From Deltaproteobacteria bacterium (GTDB lineage: Bacteria > Myxococcota_A > Polyangia > GCA-2747355 > JADLHG01): a DNA stretch of 64,000 nt. The stretch is taken from contig JADLHG010000067.1 of NCBI GenBank assembly GCA_020848905.1, positions 1-64,000 on the forward strand, written 5' to 3'. A program made the translations under genes and the position numbers. How positions within the stretch are numbered: position 1 is the stretch's first letter; every line of letters starts with the position of its first letter. The notes under the pieces are model-generated. The model saw only the letters and a program-made list of their open reading frames with translations, did no database searches and was not told where the DNA came from. Of the stretch, positions 16,724 through 24,610 are shown piece after piece.

Positions 16724-18268
16724 ATGCGAACCCTGCGGGCAGTAGCGCTTCTCCTCTGTGGCTGGAGCACCTGGGCCAGCGCGGCCACTCCCTTCGGCTC
16801 GGATCCCCACGGACGCAAGGGGCTTCCGCGGAGCGCGCAGTTTCTGCCCCAGCACCGGCAGATCACCAACTCGAGCTGCGGGCGCGCCGCGGCGCTCGCC
16901 GTGCTCTACGGGCGGCAGGTCTACGTGGGGACCGAGCTCGCGCTGAACCGGATGACCCGGACGAGCGCGGCGGTCGGCACCGAGACCAACGACCTCATAG
17001 CGGCCTTCAGGGCGCACGGCCTCCAGGCAGGCTGGGGAGAGAACCAGACGAACGCCGACCTTCGCAGGGCGCTGCGGCGGGGGAAGTCGGTGCTCGTGCC
17101 GATCAACGCCTTTCCCTCCCCCTTGGCTGCGAAGCGGACCTGGTACGACAAGGGGATGGACCAGGGTCACTGGATGGTGCTCGTCGCGATGGACCCCAAG
17201 CGGGACGAGAACGACACCAAGGGGTATGCCTATTTCATGGACCCCGCTTCGGGCGTGGAGACGAAGATCCCTCTCAGCGAGTTCAGCGCGCGCTGGAAGA
17301 CCTGGGTGAACTACAACGAGGGAGACGGGCCAGCCACGCGCTACGTGGTGAGGCCCGAGGAGACGGGCTTCTCGCTGGCCAAGTTCCTCCACGGCAGGGC
17401 GCCGCTGGCCTTCGAACGCTACGCGCGGGACATGATCAAGCAGGGGAGCGTGAAGGTGGGTCAGCGTCGCTCCTTTGACGGTGACCGGCCGGTGCGCGCG
17501 GGCCAGGAGATCTTCGCCAAGCTCGGAGCGCGGACGTCGAATGCCATGGCCCTCTACGTGGAGGGCGGCAAGCTGATGAACCCCCGTCGGGACCTCGTGG
17601 TCTGGGGGAACGACCTCTCGCGGCCCAGTCAGCGGACCGATGCGAAGTACCAGATGCCCTCCCGCTACCTGCACGTGCCCGCCTACAGCGAGCTGCACCA
17701 GGACGGGTCCGGGCCCGCGGCGCTCCTCGCGGCGCTCTACTACTGGAGGGCCTACCCGGGACGGTTGACCCAGCTCGACCGCGAGCTGCGCGTCCAGACG
17801 AAGTCGGGCAAGGGCGGCGACCTGCGGTCCGTGATGATGGACTTCGCGCGCAATCAGGGACTGCTGGCGCACCTCGCCACGGGGCTGAACGTCGTCCTGC
17901 GGCCGCACGAGAAGCGCCTCCCGCCCGCGGAGAGGGCGATGGCCGTGCACAACTCCCTGGAGGGGCTCGTGCTCGGCGGCAAGACCGTGCTCCTCGAGCT
18001 GGGCGAGCCGGCGAAGAAGGACGGCCGGTCGGGCAAGAACCACTACGTCGTGGTGGTGGCAGTGAACAAGGACTACGTCTGGGTCATGGACCCCTCGGCC
18101 AAGCAGGGCAAGTACACGGTCATGACCCACGGGCAGCTCGAGGATGCGTGGCATGGGTGGGTCGCACCCGGAGGGAGCGCGAAGGTAGCGCGGACCAATC
18201 GCCGGGCCATCGTGATCGAGGGCGCCTCCCCCTTCAATGCTCGCAACGACCTGCCACGGACCTTCTAG
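16724..18268 (+). CDS. Exported tandem C39-like cysteine-peptidase-fold protein
   Basis: A 514-residue protein with signal peptide (ALLLCGWSTWASAA) and two copies of a C39-like papain fold. The first copy has QITNSSCGRAAALAVLYG (Cys about 52) and GHWMVLVAMD with a following FMDPASG (His about 149). That is the Cys-His-Asp layout of C39 and C39-like peptidases. The second copy has DGSGPAALLAALYYW, where the cysteine position is Ser (about 329), and NHYVVVVAVN with VMDPS (His about 440). One domain may therefore cleave and the other only bind. It is exported, so its target is periplasmic or extracellular. A longer in-frame start at 16652 would bury the signal peptide and is rejected. Confidence 0.75.
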   Translation: MRTLRAVALLLCGWSTWASAATPFGSDPHGRKGLPRSAQFLPQHRQITNSSCGRAAALAVLYGRQVYVGTELALNRMTRTSAAVGTETNDLIAAFRAHGLQAGWGENQTNADLRRALRRGKSVLVPINAFPSPLAAKRTWYDKGMDQGHWMVLVAMDPKRDENDTKGYAYFMDPASGVETKIPLSEFSARWKTWVNYNEGDGPATRYVVRPEETGFSLAKFLHGRAPLAFERYARDMIKQGSVKVGQRRSFDGDRPVRAGQEIFAKLGARTSNAMALYVEGGKLMNPRRDLVVWGNDLSRPSQRTDAKYQMPSRYLHVPAYSELHQDGSGPAALLAALYYWRAYPGRLTQLDRELRVQTKSGKGGDLRSVMMDFARNQGLLAHLATGLNVVLRPHEKRLPPAERAMAVHNSLEGLVLGGKTVLLELGEPAKKDGRSGKNHYVVVVAVNKDYVWVMDPSAKQGKYTVMTHGQLEDAWHGWVAPGGSAKVARTNRRAIVIEGASPFNARNDLPRTF

Positions 18269-18277
18269 CCCGAGACC

Positions 18278-18967
18278 ATGGAGCGCACCGAAGGCGTCAT
18301 CAAGTTTGCAGCGCGGCACCGCGCCGCGGAGCTGGAAGCGGCGCGCTACGGCGAGCTGGCCTGCACGCTCATCGCGTGGCGAGAGGTGCTGGCCAAGACG
18401 CGCCTGGTGGGGCAGGACCCGACGCTCTACGACGGCGCGGGCTACGGCAACGTGAGCGCGCGCGTCGGTCCGCCGTCGGCACCCCGGGGGCAACGCAGCT
18501 TCCTCATCACCGGGACGCAGACGGGGGGCTGCGCCTGCGTCTCGCTCGGCGAGTTCTGCGTGGTCGAGCGCTACGACTACCGCCGCAACGCGGTGGAGAG
18601 CCACGGCCCCATCGCCCCCTCGTCGGAGTCCATGACCCACGGGGCGATCTACGACCTCGGGCCGCACGTTCGCTGCGTGCTGCACGGGCACAGCCCGACC
18701 ATCTGGCGCCGGGCCAAGGCGCTACGCTTGCCGACGAGCGATCCGCGCGTGGCCTACGGCACTCCCGAGATGGCGAGCGAGGTGGAGCGCCTGCATCGGA
18801 GCTCCCCTCTGGCCGAGCTGCGCATCCTGGCCATGGGGGGGCACGAGGACGGCGTGGTGGTCTTCGGCAAGAGCCCCGAGGACGCGGGGCAGGTGCTGGT
18901 GTCCTTTCTGGCCCGCGCCTACGCCCTCGAGTGCGGCGAACGGGGCGGAGGGCTCTGCGGGGTGTGA
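18278..18967 (+). CDS. Class II aldolase/adducin-family protein
   Basis: A 229-residue cytoplasmic protein with the class II aldolase/adducin fold. GYGNVSARVG is the phosphate-binding start, FLITGTQTG follows, and PSSESMTHGAIYD supplies the catalytic Glu region. VRCVLHGHSPTIW gives the His-x-His zinc pair, and MGGHEDGVVVFGKS the third His. Relatives include fuculose- and ribulose-phosphate aldolases and methylthioribulose-phosphate dehydratase. Which reaction applies is not evident, and CACVSLGEFCVVERYDY is unusual. It starts ten bases after the C39-like gene, probably in the same transcript, although the functions look unrelated. Confidence 0.78.
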   Translation: MERTEGVIKFAARHRAAELEAARYGELACTLIAWREVLAKTRLVGQDPTLYDGAGYGNVSARVGPPSAPRGQRSFLITGTQTGGCACVSLGEFCVVERYDYRRNAVESHGPIAPSSESMTHGAIYDLGPHVRCVLHGHSPTIWRRAKALRLPTSDPRVAYGTPEMASEVERLHRSSPLAELRILAMGGHEDGVVVFGKSPEDAGQVLVSFLARAYALECGERGGGLCGV

Positions 18968-19132
18968 AGGGGTAGCCGAGCGCCTGGCTCGCCTCGGCGC
19001 CGGGCCTTCGATTTCGCGAGACCCCGACGCGATCCGCATGGAAACCGAAGGCGCGCTCCGAGGGCGACGTGAAGATCCCTCGGGTTTGCGCCCGCGGCGC
19101 GTGGCACGGGAGTTGGTACTCCGTACCCCTCG

Positions 19133-20806
19133 ATGCAGCGCTCCCGCCGTGTGCTCCCCTGGCTCGTCCTCGTCTGGCTGTTCGGTGCGGGCCCCCTTGG
19201 GGCCGAGCCGCGTCCAGCCCAGTTCAAGCGCGGCACCGCGCCCCAGCTCCGCGGCTTCGGGGCGCGACGGGTGCTGCTGCCCCGCCCGGAACCGCCGCGG
19301 CCGAAGACCGACCTCGCGCGGCTCGACGCGACACGACGCGCCGAGGTGCGCCAGCAAGGCCTGCGCGAGGCGGCGCTCGACCCGGCCTTCGTGGCCCGTC
19401 ACACCCGGGACTACGCGGTGGAGATCCCCCTCGAGCGGCTGCGCCGCGCGGTGCCCGATCAGGGGCACAAGCTAGGGGACCGCTCGTGGATCTATTCCGC
19501 CTTCGCGGTTCTCGGGAGCCAGGTGGCGGCGCGCACGGGACGCGCCCCCGACCCGCTCAGCGCCAACTTCGTGACCTACGAGCTCCTCAAGTCCCGCACG
19601 CAGGCCATTCTGGCCGTCGGCTCCACCGCCGAGGGCCGCTTGAATCTGGCGGCGGCCAAGGCGCGGCTCGAGAAGGGGGGCGGCGGCCTCGATACGGTGG
19701 TGGCGATCGTGAAGCAGCACGGCCTCGTCCCCGAGAGCGCGATGCCCCAGACCCGCGACGGGGTCACCATCGCAGGACCGGGGCGGCTCGGGGTCCTGCA
19801 CCAGCAGCTGGCGCAGCTCCTCTCCGGAGCCTTTCGCGAGTACGAGCGCATCAACCTGCGGGTGAAGGGAGACGGCGAGGGCGAGAAGCAGCTCCGCGAG
19901 GAACAGAAGAAGGCGGTGCGGCTCGCCTACGCCGAGAAGCTCGAGCGCCTCCTCGGCACGAGTCTCGGCCGCCCCCCCGCCACCTTCCGCGTGGCCGGCG
20001 TGGAGCACACGCCGAGGAGCTACGCCGACCAGGTGCTCGGTCTCACCGGCGCCGCGCTCGAGCAGGTCACGCTCATCTCGAGTCCCGATCTCCCCTACGA
20101 CCGGCGCTTCGACTGGCTCACCAGCACCTTCTACAACGTGGCGCCGGAGACGCTCGCGCGGCTGATGCGGCGCACGGTGGACCAGGGGCAGGCGGTCTAC
20201 GTCACCACGAACCTGCAGCGCGGCCTGCCGCACCGTGCGGCCGAAGGACGCGGCACCACGCCCGCGGCGCGGGGCATCCTGAGCCTGGAGGCCTTCAACT
20301 ACGACGCCCTGGTGCCGCTGCCGCGCTTCACCGCGGCCGATCGCAAGGCGGCCGAGCTCTCGCTCCCCGAGGACGCGGTGGCCGTCACGGGCTACGACCC
20401 GGATCGCGCGACGGGCGGCGTCCGCAAGTGGAAGGCGCTCGGGAGCTGGGGCGAGTCCGTCGGGGACCGGGGCGTCTTTCACCTCTATCCGGACTTTCTC
20501 GCCCACTACGCGGGCACGGTGACGGTGCCGCGCACGGCGGTGCCCGAGGAGCTCTTCGCCGCGTGGCAGGTCCGCCCCGAGGCGGCGCCCGAGCCTGCGC
20601 CGCGCCCGGCCGAGGCCTACACCGCCGACCAGCGCGCCGGGATCGCGCTCCGGGTGCTGGGCGGCGATACCACCGCGGTGAAGGCCGCGAAGCGCACGGG
20701 GCTCGCGCCGGAGGTAGTGACCGGCTGGGTCGACGCGGCGAGGCGGGCCCTGCGGGGGGCGCTCCGTAAGGCGCCGGCGCCCGAGCTCGAGGAGGTGGCG
20801 CGATGA
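19133..20806 (+). CDS. Exported catalytically dead C1B (bleomycin hydrolase-type) peptidase paralogue
   Basis: A 557-residue protein with a hydrophobic N-terminal signal (VLPWLVLVWLFGAGPLGA) and a peptidase C1B/PepC-type fold that aligns along its length with the next gene. All three catalytic positions are changed. The Cys of the GRCW motif is Ser in GDRSWIYS (about 118). The active-site His is Asp in EDAVAVTGYD (about 414). The Asn of DNSWG is Gly in ALGSWG (about 437). The fold-defining pieces EIPL, DQ and TGYDP are kept, so this is a pseudo-enzyme rather than a decayed gene. After a Pro-rich linker the last 45 residues (LRVLGGDTTAVKAAKRTGLA) look like a transposase-type helix-turn-helix. 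It overlaps the next gene (ATGA). Confidence 0.78.
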   Translation: MQRSRRVLPWLVLVWLFGAGPLGAEPRPAQFKRGTAPQLRGFGARRVLLPRPEPPRPKTDLARLDATRRAEVRQQGLREAALDPAFVARHTRDYAVEIPLERLRRAVPDQGHKLGDRSWIYSAFAVLGSQVAARTGRAPDPLSANFVTYELLKSRTQAILAVGSTAEGRLNLAAAKARLEKGGGGLDTVVAIVKQHGLVPESAMPQTRDGVTIAGPGRLGVLHQQLAQLLSGAFREYERINLRVKGDGEGEKQLREEQKKAVRLAYAEKLERLLGTSLGRPPATFRVAGVEHTPRSYADQVLGLTGAALEQVTLISSPDLPYDRRFDWLTSTFYNVAPETLARLMRRTVDQGQAVYVTTNLQRGLPHRAAEGRGTTPAARGILSLEAFNYDALVPLPRFTAADRKAAELSLPEDAVAVTGYDPDRATGGVRKWKALGSWGESVGDRGVFHLYPDFLAHYAGTVTVPRTAVPEELFAAWQVRPEAAPEPAPRPAEAYTADQRAGIALRVLGGDTTAVKAAKRTGLAPEVVTGWVDAARRALRGALRKAPAPELEEVAR

Positions 20807-22380
20807 AGCGAGCCCTCCTCTTCGCGCTTTTCGCGCTTGGATTTGTCTCCTCGGCGGCGTCCGCGCGCCGGCCCACGCCGGTGGTCGCGGCCCGCGAAGA
20901 GCTGCCCGCCGATCGCGTGCGCTTCGCCTGGACTGAGGCCGAGAAGGCCGCAGCGGTCCAGCGGCACGGGGTGAAGGCGGTGGCCTTCCGGCGCGACTTT
21001 CTCGCGCAGCATCGACCGACCTACGCCTGCGAGATCCCCCTCGAGGGGACGCGGCACCGGGCCCGCGACCAGGCCGGCAGCGGACGCTGCTGGATCTTCT
21101 CCTTCGAGCACGTGCTGCGCAGCAAGCTCTACGCGAAGGGCAGCCGCCGGGCGCTGCACCTCAGCCCCTCCTTCGTGAACTACTATGCGCTTCGGAGCCG
21201 CGCCCGCCGCATGCTCGCGCGCGTGGCGGTGCGCGAAGGGGTGACCGGCGCGGATTACGTGAACGAGAACCTGGGCGAGGGGGGCTGGTATCCGCTCGGG
21301 GTGGAGCTGGTGCGGCGCTACGGCCTGGTGCCGGAGCAGGTCATGCCGACCACCCGAGACGGCGCGCGCTCCGACGAGGACTATGGCGTCGTCTTGGGGC
21401 AGCTCAAGCGCGTGGTGGCCGCGGCGTACCAGGAGATCGGAGCGATCAACGAGAGCGATCGCGAGGACCGGCACGCGGCGCGGCTCGAGGTGATGAAGCG
21501 CGCCGGGGGGCAGATCGACGCGCTCCTCAAGACCACGCTCGGCGAGCCGCCCCAGGAGTTTACCTATTACGGTAAACGCTATACGCCAAAGTCGTTCGTC
21601 ACGGAGTATCTCGGACTGAAGCCGGCCGACCTGGACTACGTCCTGCTCTCGAACAACCCGCGCATGGGCTTCAACCGGCGCTATCGGTATGACGTGGCCG
21701 AGGGGGGGCTCGAGCTGGACCTCTACAACGTGAGCGCGGAGGTCATCGCGCGCGCCACGCGCCGCACGCTCGACGGGGGCGAGGCGGTGAGCTTCTCGAT
21801 CAACGTGAGCGGGGCGAACCCGCACCGGGTCCCCGAGGCGGGCGTGCCCAGGGAGGCCAAGGGGATCTTGAGCCTCGCGGCGTTCAACTACGGCGCCTTC
21901 GTCCCCGAGGAGAAATTCGCCAAGCGCACGCGCCTGCGGGCGGGCCTCGGGCTCGCGAACCACGCCATGGTGATCACGGGCTACGACCCGGCGGGCGCGG
22001 GGGGCGGGGTGACCAAGTGGAAGGTGGACAACAGCTGGGGGCCGGAGGCGGGGGATCGCGGTCACTTCCACATGTACGACGACTATTTCCGGCAGTACGG
22101 GGCCACCGTGGCGGTGCCGCGCTGGGCCCTGCCCGAGGAGGTGCGGACCCGTCTCGAGGGACTCGCGCCGTCGAACGATCGGCCGGTCGCGCGCTGGACC
22201 GCGGGGGCCAAGCAGAAGGTCGTGCTCGAGCTCCTGCGCGAGGAGCTCACGCTCAACGAGGCCGCGCGCAGGTACAAGGTGCCGCAGCCGATGCTGGCCG
22301 GCTGGCTCGAGGCCGGGGTCGCTGCGGTCAAGCGCGCGCTCGAGCCCGCGCCGCCGGTTCCTGCGCCGCCCGCGCCGTAG
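20803..22380 (+). CDS. Exported C1B (bleomycin hydrolase/aminopeptidase C-type) cysteine peptidase
   Basis: A 525-residue protein with a clear signal peptide (ALLFALFALGFVSSAASA) and a complete C1B catalytic set. Gln 90 and Cys 96 are in DQAGSGRCWIFS, His 387 in ANHAMVITGYD, and Asn 410 in KVDNSWG. Classical PepC and bleomycin hydrolases are cytoplasmic hexamers whose own C-terminus sits in the active site and makes them aminopeptidases. Here the protein is exported, and the C-terminus is extended by a helix-turn-helix-like unit (VLELLREELTLNEAARRYKV) plus a Pro/Ala tail, so specificity is probably different. The start overlaps the stop of the pseudo-enzyme gene, implying equal, coupled synthesis and perhaps a heteromeric complex. 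Confidence 0.85.
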   Translation: MKRALLFALFALGFVSSAASARRPTPVVAAREELPADRVRFAWTEAEKAAAVQRHGVKAVAFRRDFLAQHRPTYACEIPLEGTRHRARDQAGSGRCWIFSFEHVLRSKLYAKGSRRALHLSPSFVNYYALRSRARRMLARVAVREGVTGADYVNENLGEGGWYPLGVELVRRYGLVPEQVMPTTRDGARSDEDYGVVLGQLKRVVAAAYQEIGAINESDREDRHAARLEVMKRAGGQIDALLKTTLGEPPQEFTYYGKRYTPKSFVTEYLGLKPADLDYVLLSNNPRMGFNRRYRYDVAEGGLELDLYNVSAEVIARATRRTLDGGEAVSFSINVSGANPHRVPEAGVPREAKGILSLAAFNYGAFVPEEKFAKRTRLRAGLGLANHAMVITGYDPAGAGGGVTKWKVDNSWGPEAGDRGHFHMYDDYFRQYGATVAVPRWALPEEVRTRLEGLAPSNDRPVARWTAGAKQKVVLELLREELTLNEAARRYKVPQPMLAGWLEAGVAAVKRALEPAPPVPAPPAP

Positions 22381-22393
22381 ATCCCGCGGCGGG

Positions 22394-22861
22394 TCAGCGC
22401 AGCTTCACGGGACTGAGGGGTTCGGCGCTGAGATCTCCGCGCTGGCCGTGCTTGCCGTCCTTCCCGTAGTTGCTGTCGTAGTCGAGGCTCAGCGGCTCGC
22501 CGGGGACGAGCGCGCGGCCGGCGAGGATCACCCAGACCCAGCCCTTGGGCGTCATCACCGAGAGCTCGAAGACGTTGTGGCCGTGGGCGCTGTCGTTGAT
22601 CATCGCCGAGAGGTTCCGTTCGTGTTTCCCGTCGACGTATCGACCTTCGGGTCGAAGGTGATCGGTCGCTGGCGTCCGGTGTAGAGGGCGAGGAACTGCC
22701 CGGCCTGCTTGGCGAGCTCCGAAGCGACGCGCGTCCGGGGCGGTGCTGACGAAGCGGCCGTATTTCGCCCCGCCGGTGAGCTGCGTGAACCGGGGCAGGC
22801 TCAGGCGTGTGATGCGCGCGGGGCCGCCGGCCGCCGTGCTGGAGACGGTAGACCCCTGCAC
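22394..22861 (-). pseudogene. Frameshifted SET-domain-like gene
   Basis: The last 85 codons on the minus strand read HERNLSAMINDSAHGHNVFE and then VILAGRALVPGEPLSLDYDS. These resemble the closing motifs of a SET domain (Asn-x-x-x-x-x-Asn near the cofactor site, then GE-x-x-x-DY). Protein-like sequence upstream needs one frame from 22861 to about 22730 (LSLPRFTQLTGGAKYGRFVS), a second frame between about 22730 and 22650 (SELAKQAGQFLALYTGRQRP), and the first frame again after that. Two compensating single-base changes, or assembly errors, explain this. The probable start is GTG at 22861, just after the toxin gene. The SET assignment is tentative. Confidence 0.45.
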
Positions 22862-22893
22862 CTCCGTCGGGGCACGAGCTTGGGGTGGGCGGG

Positions 22894-23274
22894 TCAGACC
22901 TTCTCGGCCCCGTCGAGCTTGGCGAGCGCGCGGTCGAAGGTACCCAGTGGCAGGTGGCCGGCGCGGCGGGCGAGCTCGACCATGACGCAGTCGGAGAAGC
23001 CGACCTTGGGGTGCGCTCGAAAGGCGGCGAGGGCCGCGGCGACGAGCTCGCCGTCCTGAATCGCCAGAGACTGGTGATCGAGGAGCATTTCGAGGGCCGC
23101 GGCGAGACTCCGGGGTTTGAGCTCGTAGACGGCGTCCAGCACCCAAACGGTCTCGACGAGCGCGAGGAGCGAGACCCAGGCGCCGCCCGCGACGTAGGCC
23201 TCGGCCGCAGCGACCTGCTTCGGGTCGTCGCGCACCAGGAGTCGCACGAGGACGTTCGTGTCAATGGCGCGCAT
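22894..23274 (-). CDS. PIN-domain ribonuclease toxin (VapC-like)
   Basis: A 126-residue PIN-domain protein. It opens with MRAIDTNVLVRLLVRDD, which holds the first acidic metal ligand, and has a mid-region Glu in LALVETVWVLD. It ends with FSDCVMVELARRAGHLPLGTFD, which carries the last two Asp residues. Together these form the four-acid site of VapC-type endoribonucleases, which usually cut tRNA or mRNA when freed from the antitoxin. The start at 23274 is inside the end of the antitoxin gene (14-base overlap), as is usual for such pairs. A longer upstream frame reads into low-complexity sequence. Confidence 0.88.
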   Translation of the reverse strand: MRAIDTNVLVRLLVRDDPKQVAAAEAYVAGGAWVSLLALVETVWVLDAVYELKPRSLAAALEMLLDHQSLAIQDGELVAAALAAFRAHPKVGFSDCVMVELARRAGHLPLGTFDRALAKLDGAEKV

Positions 23275-23521
23275 GGCGCCTCCTGATGCTCTTGCGTAGG
23301 CCTTCCTCGAGCTCCTCGAGCGAGCGGCGCGCAGGGGGCTCGTCGAAGATCGCCTCGTGAATCTCCGTGGAGCTGAAGGACCCCACGCGCCGCACGACGG
23401 CGTGGTCCCCTTCAACCTCCCATTCGAGAACCGCTCCGGGCCCCATCCCGAGCTGCCGCCTTACCTCGGCCGGGACCGAGACCTGACCCTGAGAGGTGAC
23501 GCGCGAGCTGGCTGTCTTCAT
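23261..23521 (-). CDS. AbrB/SpoVT-type antitoxin of the PIN toxin
   Basis: An 86-residue protein with an N-terminal swapped-hairpin AbrB DNA-binding domain (SSRVTSQGQVSVPAEVRRQL then GMGPGAVLEWEVEGD). The acidic/basic C-terminal tail (DEPPARRSLEELEEGLRKSI) would wrap the toxin. It precedes and overlaps the PIN gene, the standard antitoxin-first order. A perfect 14-base palindrome lies only about ten bases before the ATG and there is no recognisable ribosome site, so the mRNA may be leaderless or nearly so and the operon autorepressed. Confidence 0.87.
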   Translation of the reverse strand: MKTASSRVTSQGQVSVPAEVRRQLGMGPGAVLEWEVEGDHAVVRRVGSFSSTEIHEAIFDEPPARRSLEELEEGLRKSIRRRHARH

Positions 23522-23530
23522 GCTGAGTAT

Positions 23531-23544
23531 ATTACCATGGTAAT
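23531..23544. promoter_or_regulatory. Palindromic operator/promoter of the toxin-antitoxin operon
   Basis: ATTACCATGGTAAT is a perfect 14-base palindrome in an AT-rich island of otherwise very GC-rich DNA. On the minus strand it overlaps TAATAT/TATACT, a plausible -10 box directly ahead of the antitoxin ATG at 23521. AbrB-type antitoxins usually bind such sites to repress their own operon; that use here is inferred from position. Confidence 0.65.
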
Positions 23545-23612
23545 GCTGGCGCCGCGAAGGGGTCTGTCGGGTGGCGTGGTCTACGAGCGCGGTTTGCGCT
23601 AGCCTCCGTCCT

Positions 23613-24530
23613 ATGCCGGAAATCAGCTTCGACTTCGCCGAGTACGTGGCCCAGCGCAAGGGGGCCGAGGAATCCACGATGCGCAGCGGGTCGGCCTACG
23701 CCTACCCGGGGGACCATCGCGTGCTGCGCACCCTGGGCCGGGTCACCCCCGTGAAGCTCGCCACCGAGGCCTCGGTCAGGCTCTGGAAGAACCTGGCCAA
23801 GAGCCAGATCCTGGGCAGCGCGGTGAAGGTGACGGACAAGCAGTTCCCGGAGCTCTACGCCTTGACCGTGGCCTGCGCCGAGAAGCTGCAGATCGCCGTC
23901 CCCACGGTCTACGTCGCCCCCGAGGTCGGAACGCTGAACGCGCACACCTTCGGCACCGAGGACGACGCGTACATCGTGCTGAACGGCGTGCTCGTGGACC
24001 ATCTGAGCCGCGAGGAGCTGGCCTTCGTGCTCGGGCACGAGTGCGGCCACATCCAGAACAACCACGTGGTCTACATGACCACCCTCTATTATCTGACCTA
24101 CGCGGCGAACGTCTTTCTGCGCTGGATCGTGAAGCCCGCCGTGCTGGCGCTGCAGAGCTGGGCCCGCCGCGCCGAGCTCACCTGCGACCGCGCGGGCCTG
24201 CTCTGCGTGGGGGCGCTCGAGCCGGGCGTCTCGGCGCTGGTCAAGCTCGCCCTTGGCAGCCAGAAGCTGGCCGAGCAGGTGAACGTCGACGAGTACCTGA
24301 AGCAGCTCGACGAGAGCCGGCAGGGCCCGGGGCGCATGGCGGAGCTCCTGCAGAGCCACCCCTACCTGCCGAAGCGGGTCGCCGCGCTCAAGCTCTTCGC
24401 CGCGACGCACTACTTCCGCAAGGCCGCCGGCGAGGCGCTCACCGAGGGCGAGGGGCAGAGTCTCGACGCGTGCGACGCCGCCGTGGGCAAGCTCGTGAGC
24501 GTCTTCGGCGGGCGCAAGGCGGGCAAGTAG
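23613..24530 (+). CDS. M48-family zinc metallopeptidase
   Basis: A 305-residue M48 (Ste24/HtpX-like) peptidase. The zinc motif HECGH is at 142-146 in ELAFVLGHECGHIQNNH. The third ligand Glu lies in RRAELTCDRAGLL, the family's ExxxD-type motif. A moderately hydrophobic stretch (VVYMTTLYYLTYAANVFLRW) follows the zinc motif. Unlike HtpX there is no N-terminal membrane segment, so it resembles the shorter cytosolic or peripheral M48 group found in myxobacteria and cyanobacteria. It may act in membrane or misfolded-protein turnover. The ATG at 23613 begins the conserved part. It is divergent from the toxin-antitoxin operon. Confidence 0.88.
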   Translation: MPEISFDFAEYVAQRKGAEESTMRSGSAYAYPGDHRVLRTLGRVTPVKLATEASVRLWKNLAKSQILGSAVKVTDKQFPELYALTVACAEKLQIAVPTVYVAPEVGTLNAHTFGTEDDAYIVLNGVLVDHLSREELAFVLGHECGHIQNNHVVYMTTLYYLTYAANVFLRWIVKPAVLALQSWARRAELTCDRAGLLCVGALEPGVSALVKLALGSQKLAEQVNVDEYLKQLDESRQGPGRMAELLQSHPYLPKRVAALKLFAATHYFRKAAGEALTEGEGQSLDACDAAVGKLVSVFGGRKAGK

Positions 24531-24551
24531 CGGGGGAGCCGTCGAGGCGCG

Positions 24552-24610
24552 CGGGAGGCTACCTCGTGGCGCGGGAAGCTACGTCGTCGCCGGGAAGCTA
24601 CTTCGTCGCG
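24552..24610. repeat. Three tandem copies of a 19-20 bp gene-end sequence
   Basis: Copies at 24552-24571, 24572-24590 and 24591-24610 share the core CGGGAAGCTACxTCGTCGC. The third copy contains the stop codon and last codons of the minus-strand gene that ends at 24598, so the other two are duplicates of a gene end placed after it. The unit on the minus strand ends in AAGTAGCTTCCCG. This looks like local slippage or decay of a longer carboxy terminus. Confidence 0.6.

Noticed and set aside
19133-20806. Treating the first C1B gene as a pseudogene
   Set aside because: The frame is open over 557 codons with an intact signal peptide, conserved fold motifs and translational coupling. Only catalytic positions changed, which fits a pseudo-enzyme rather than decay.
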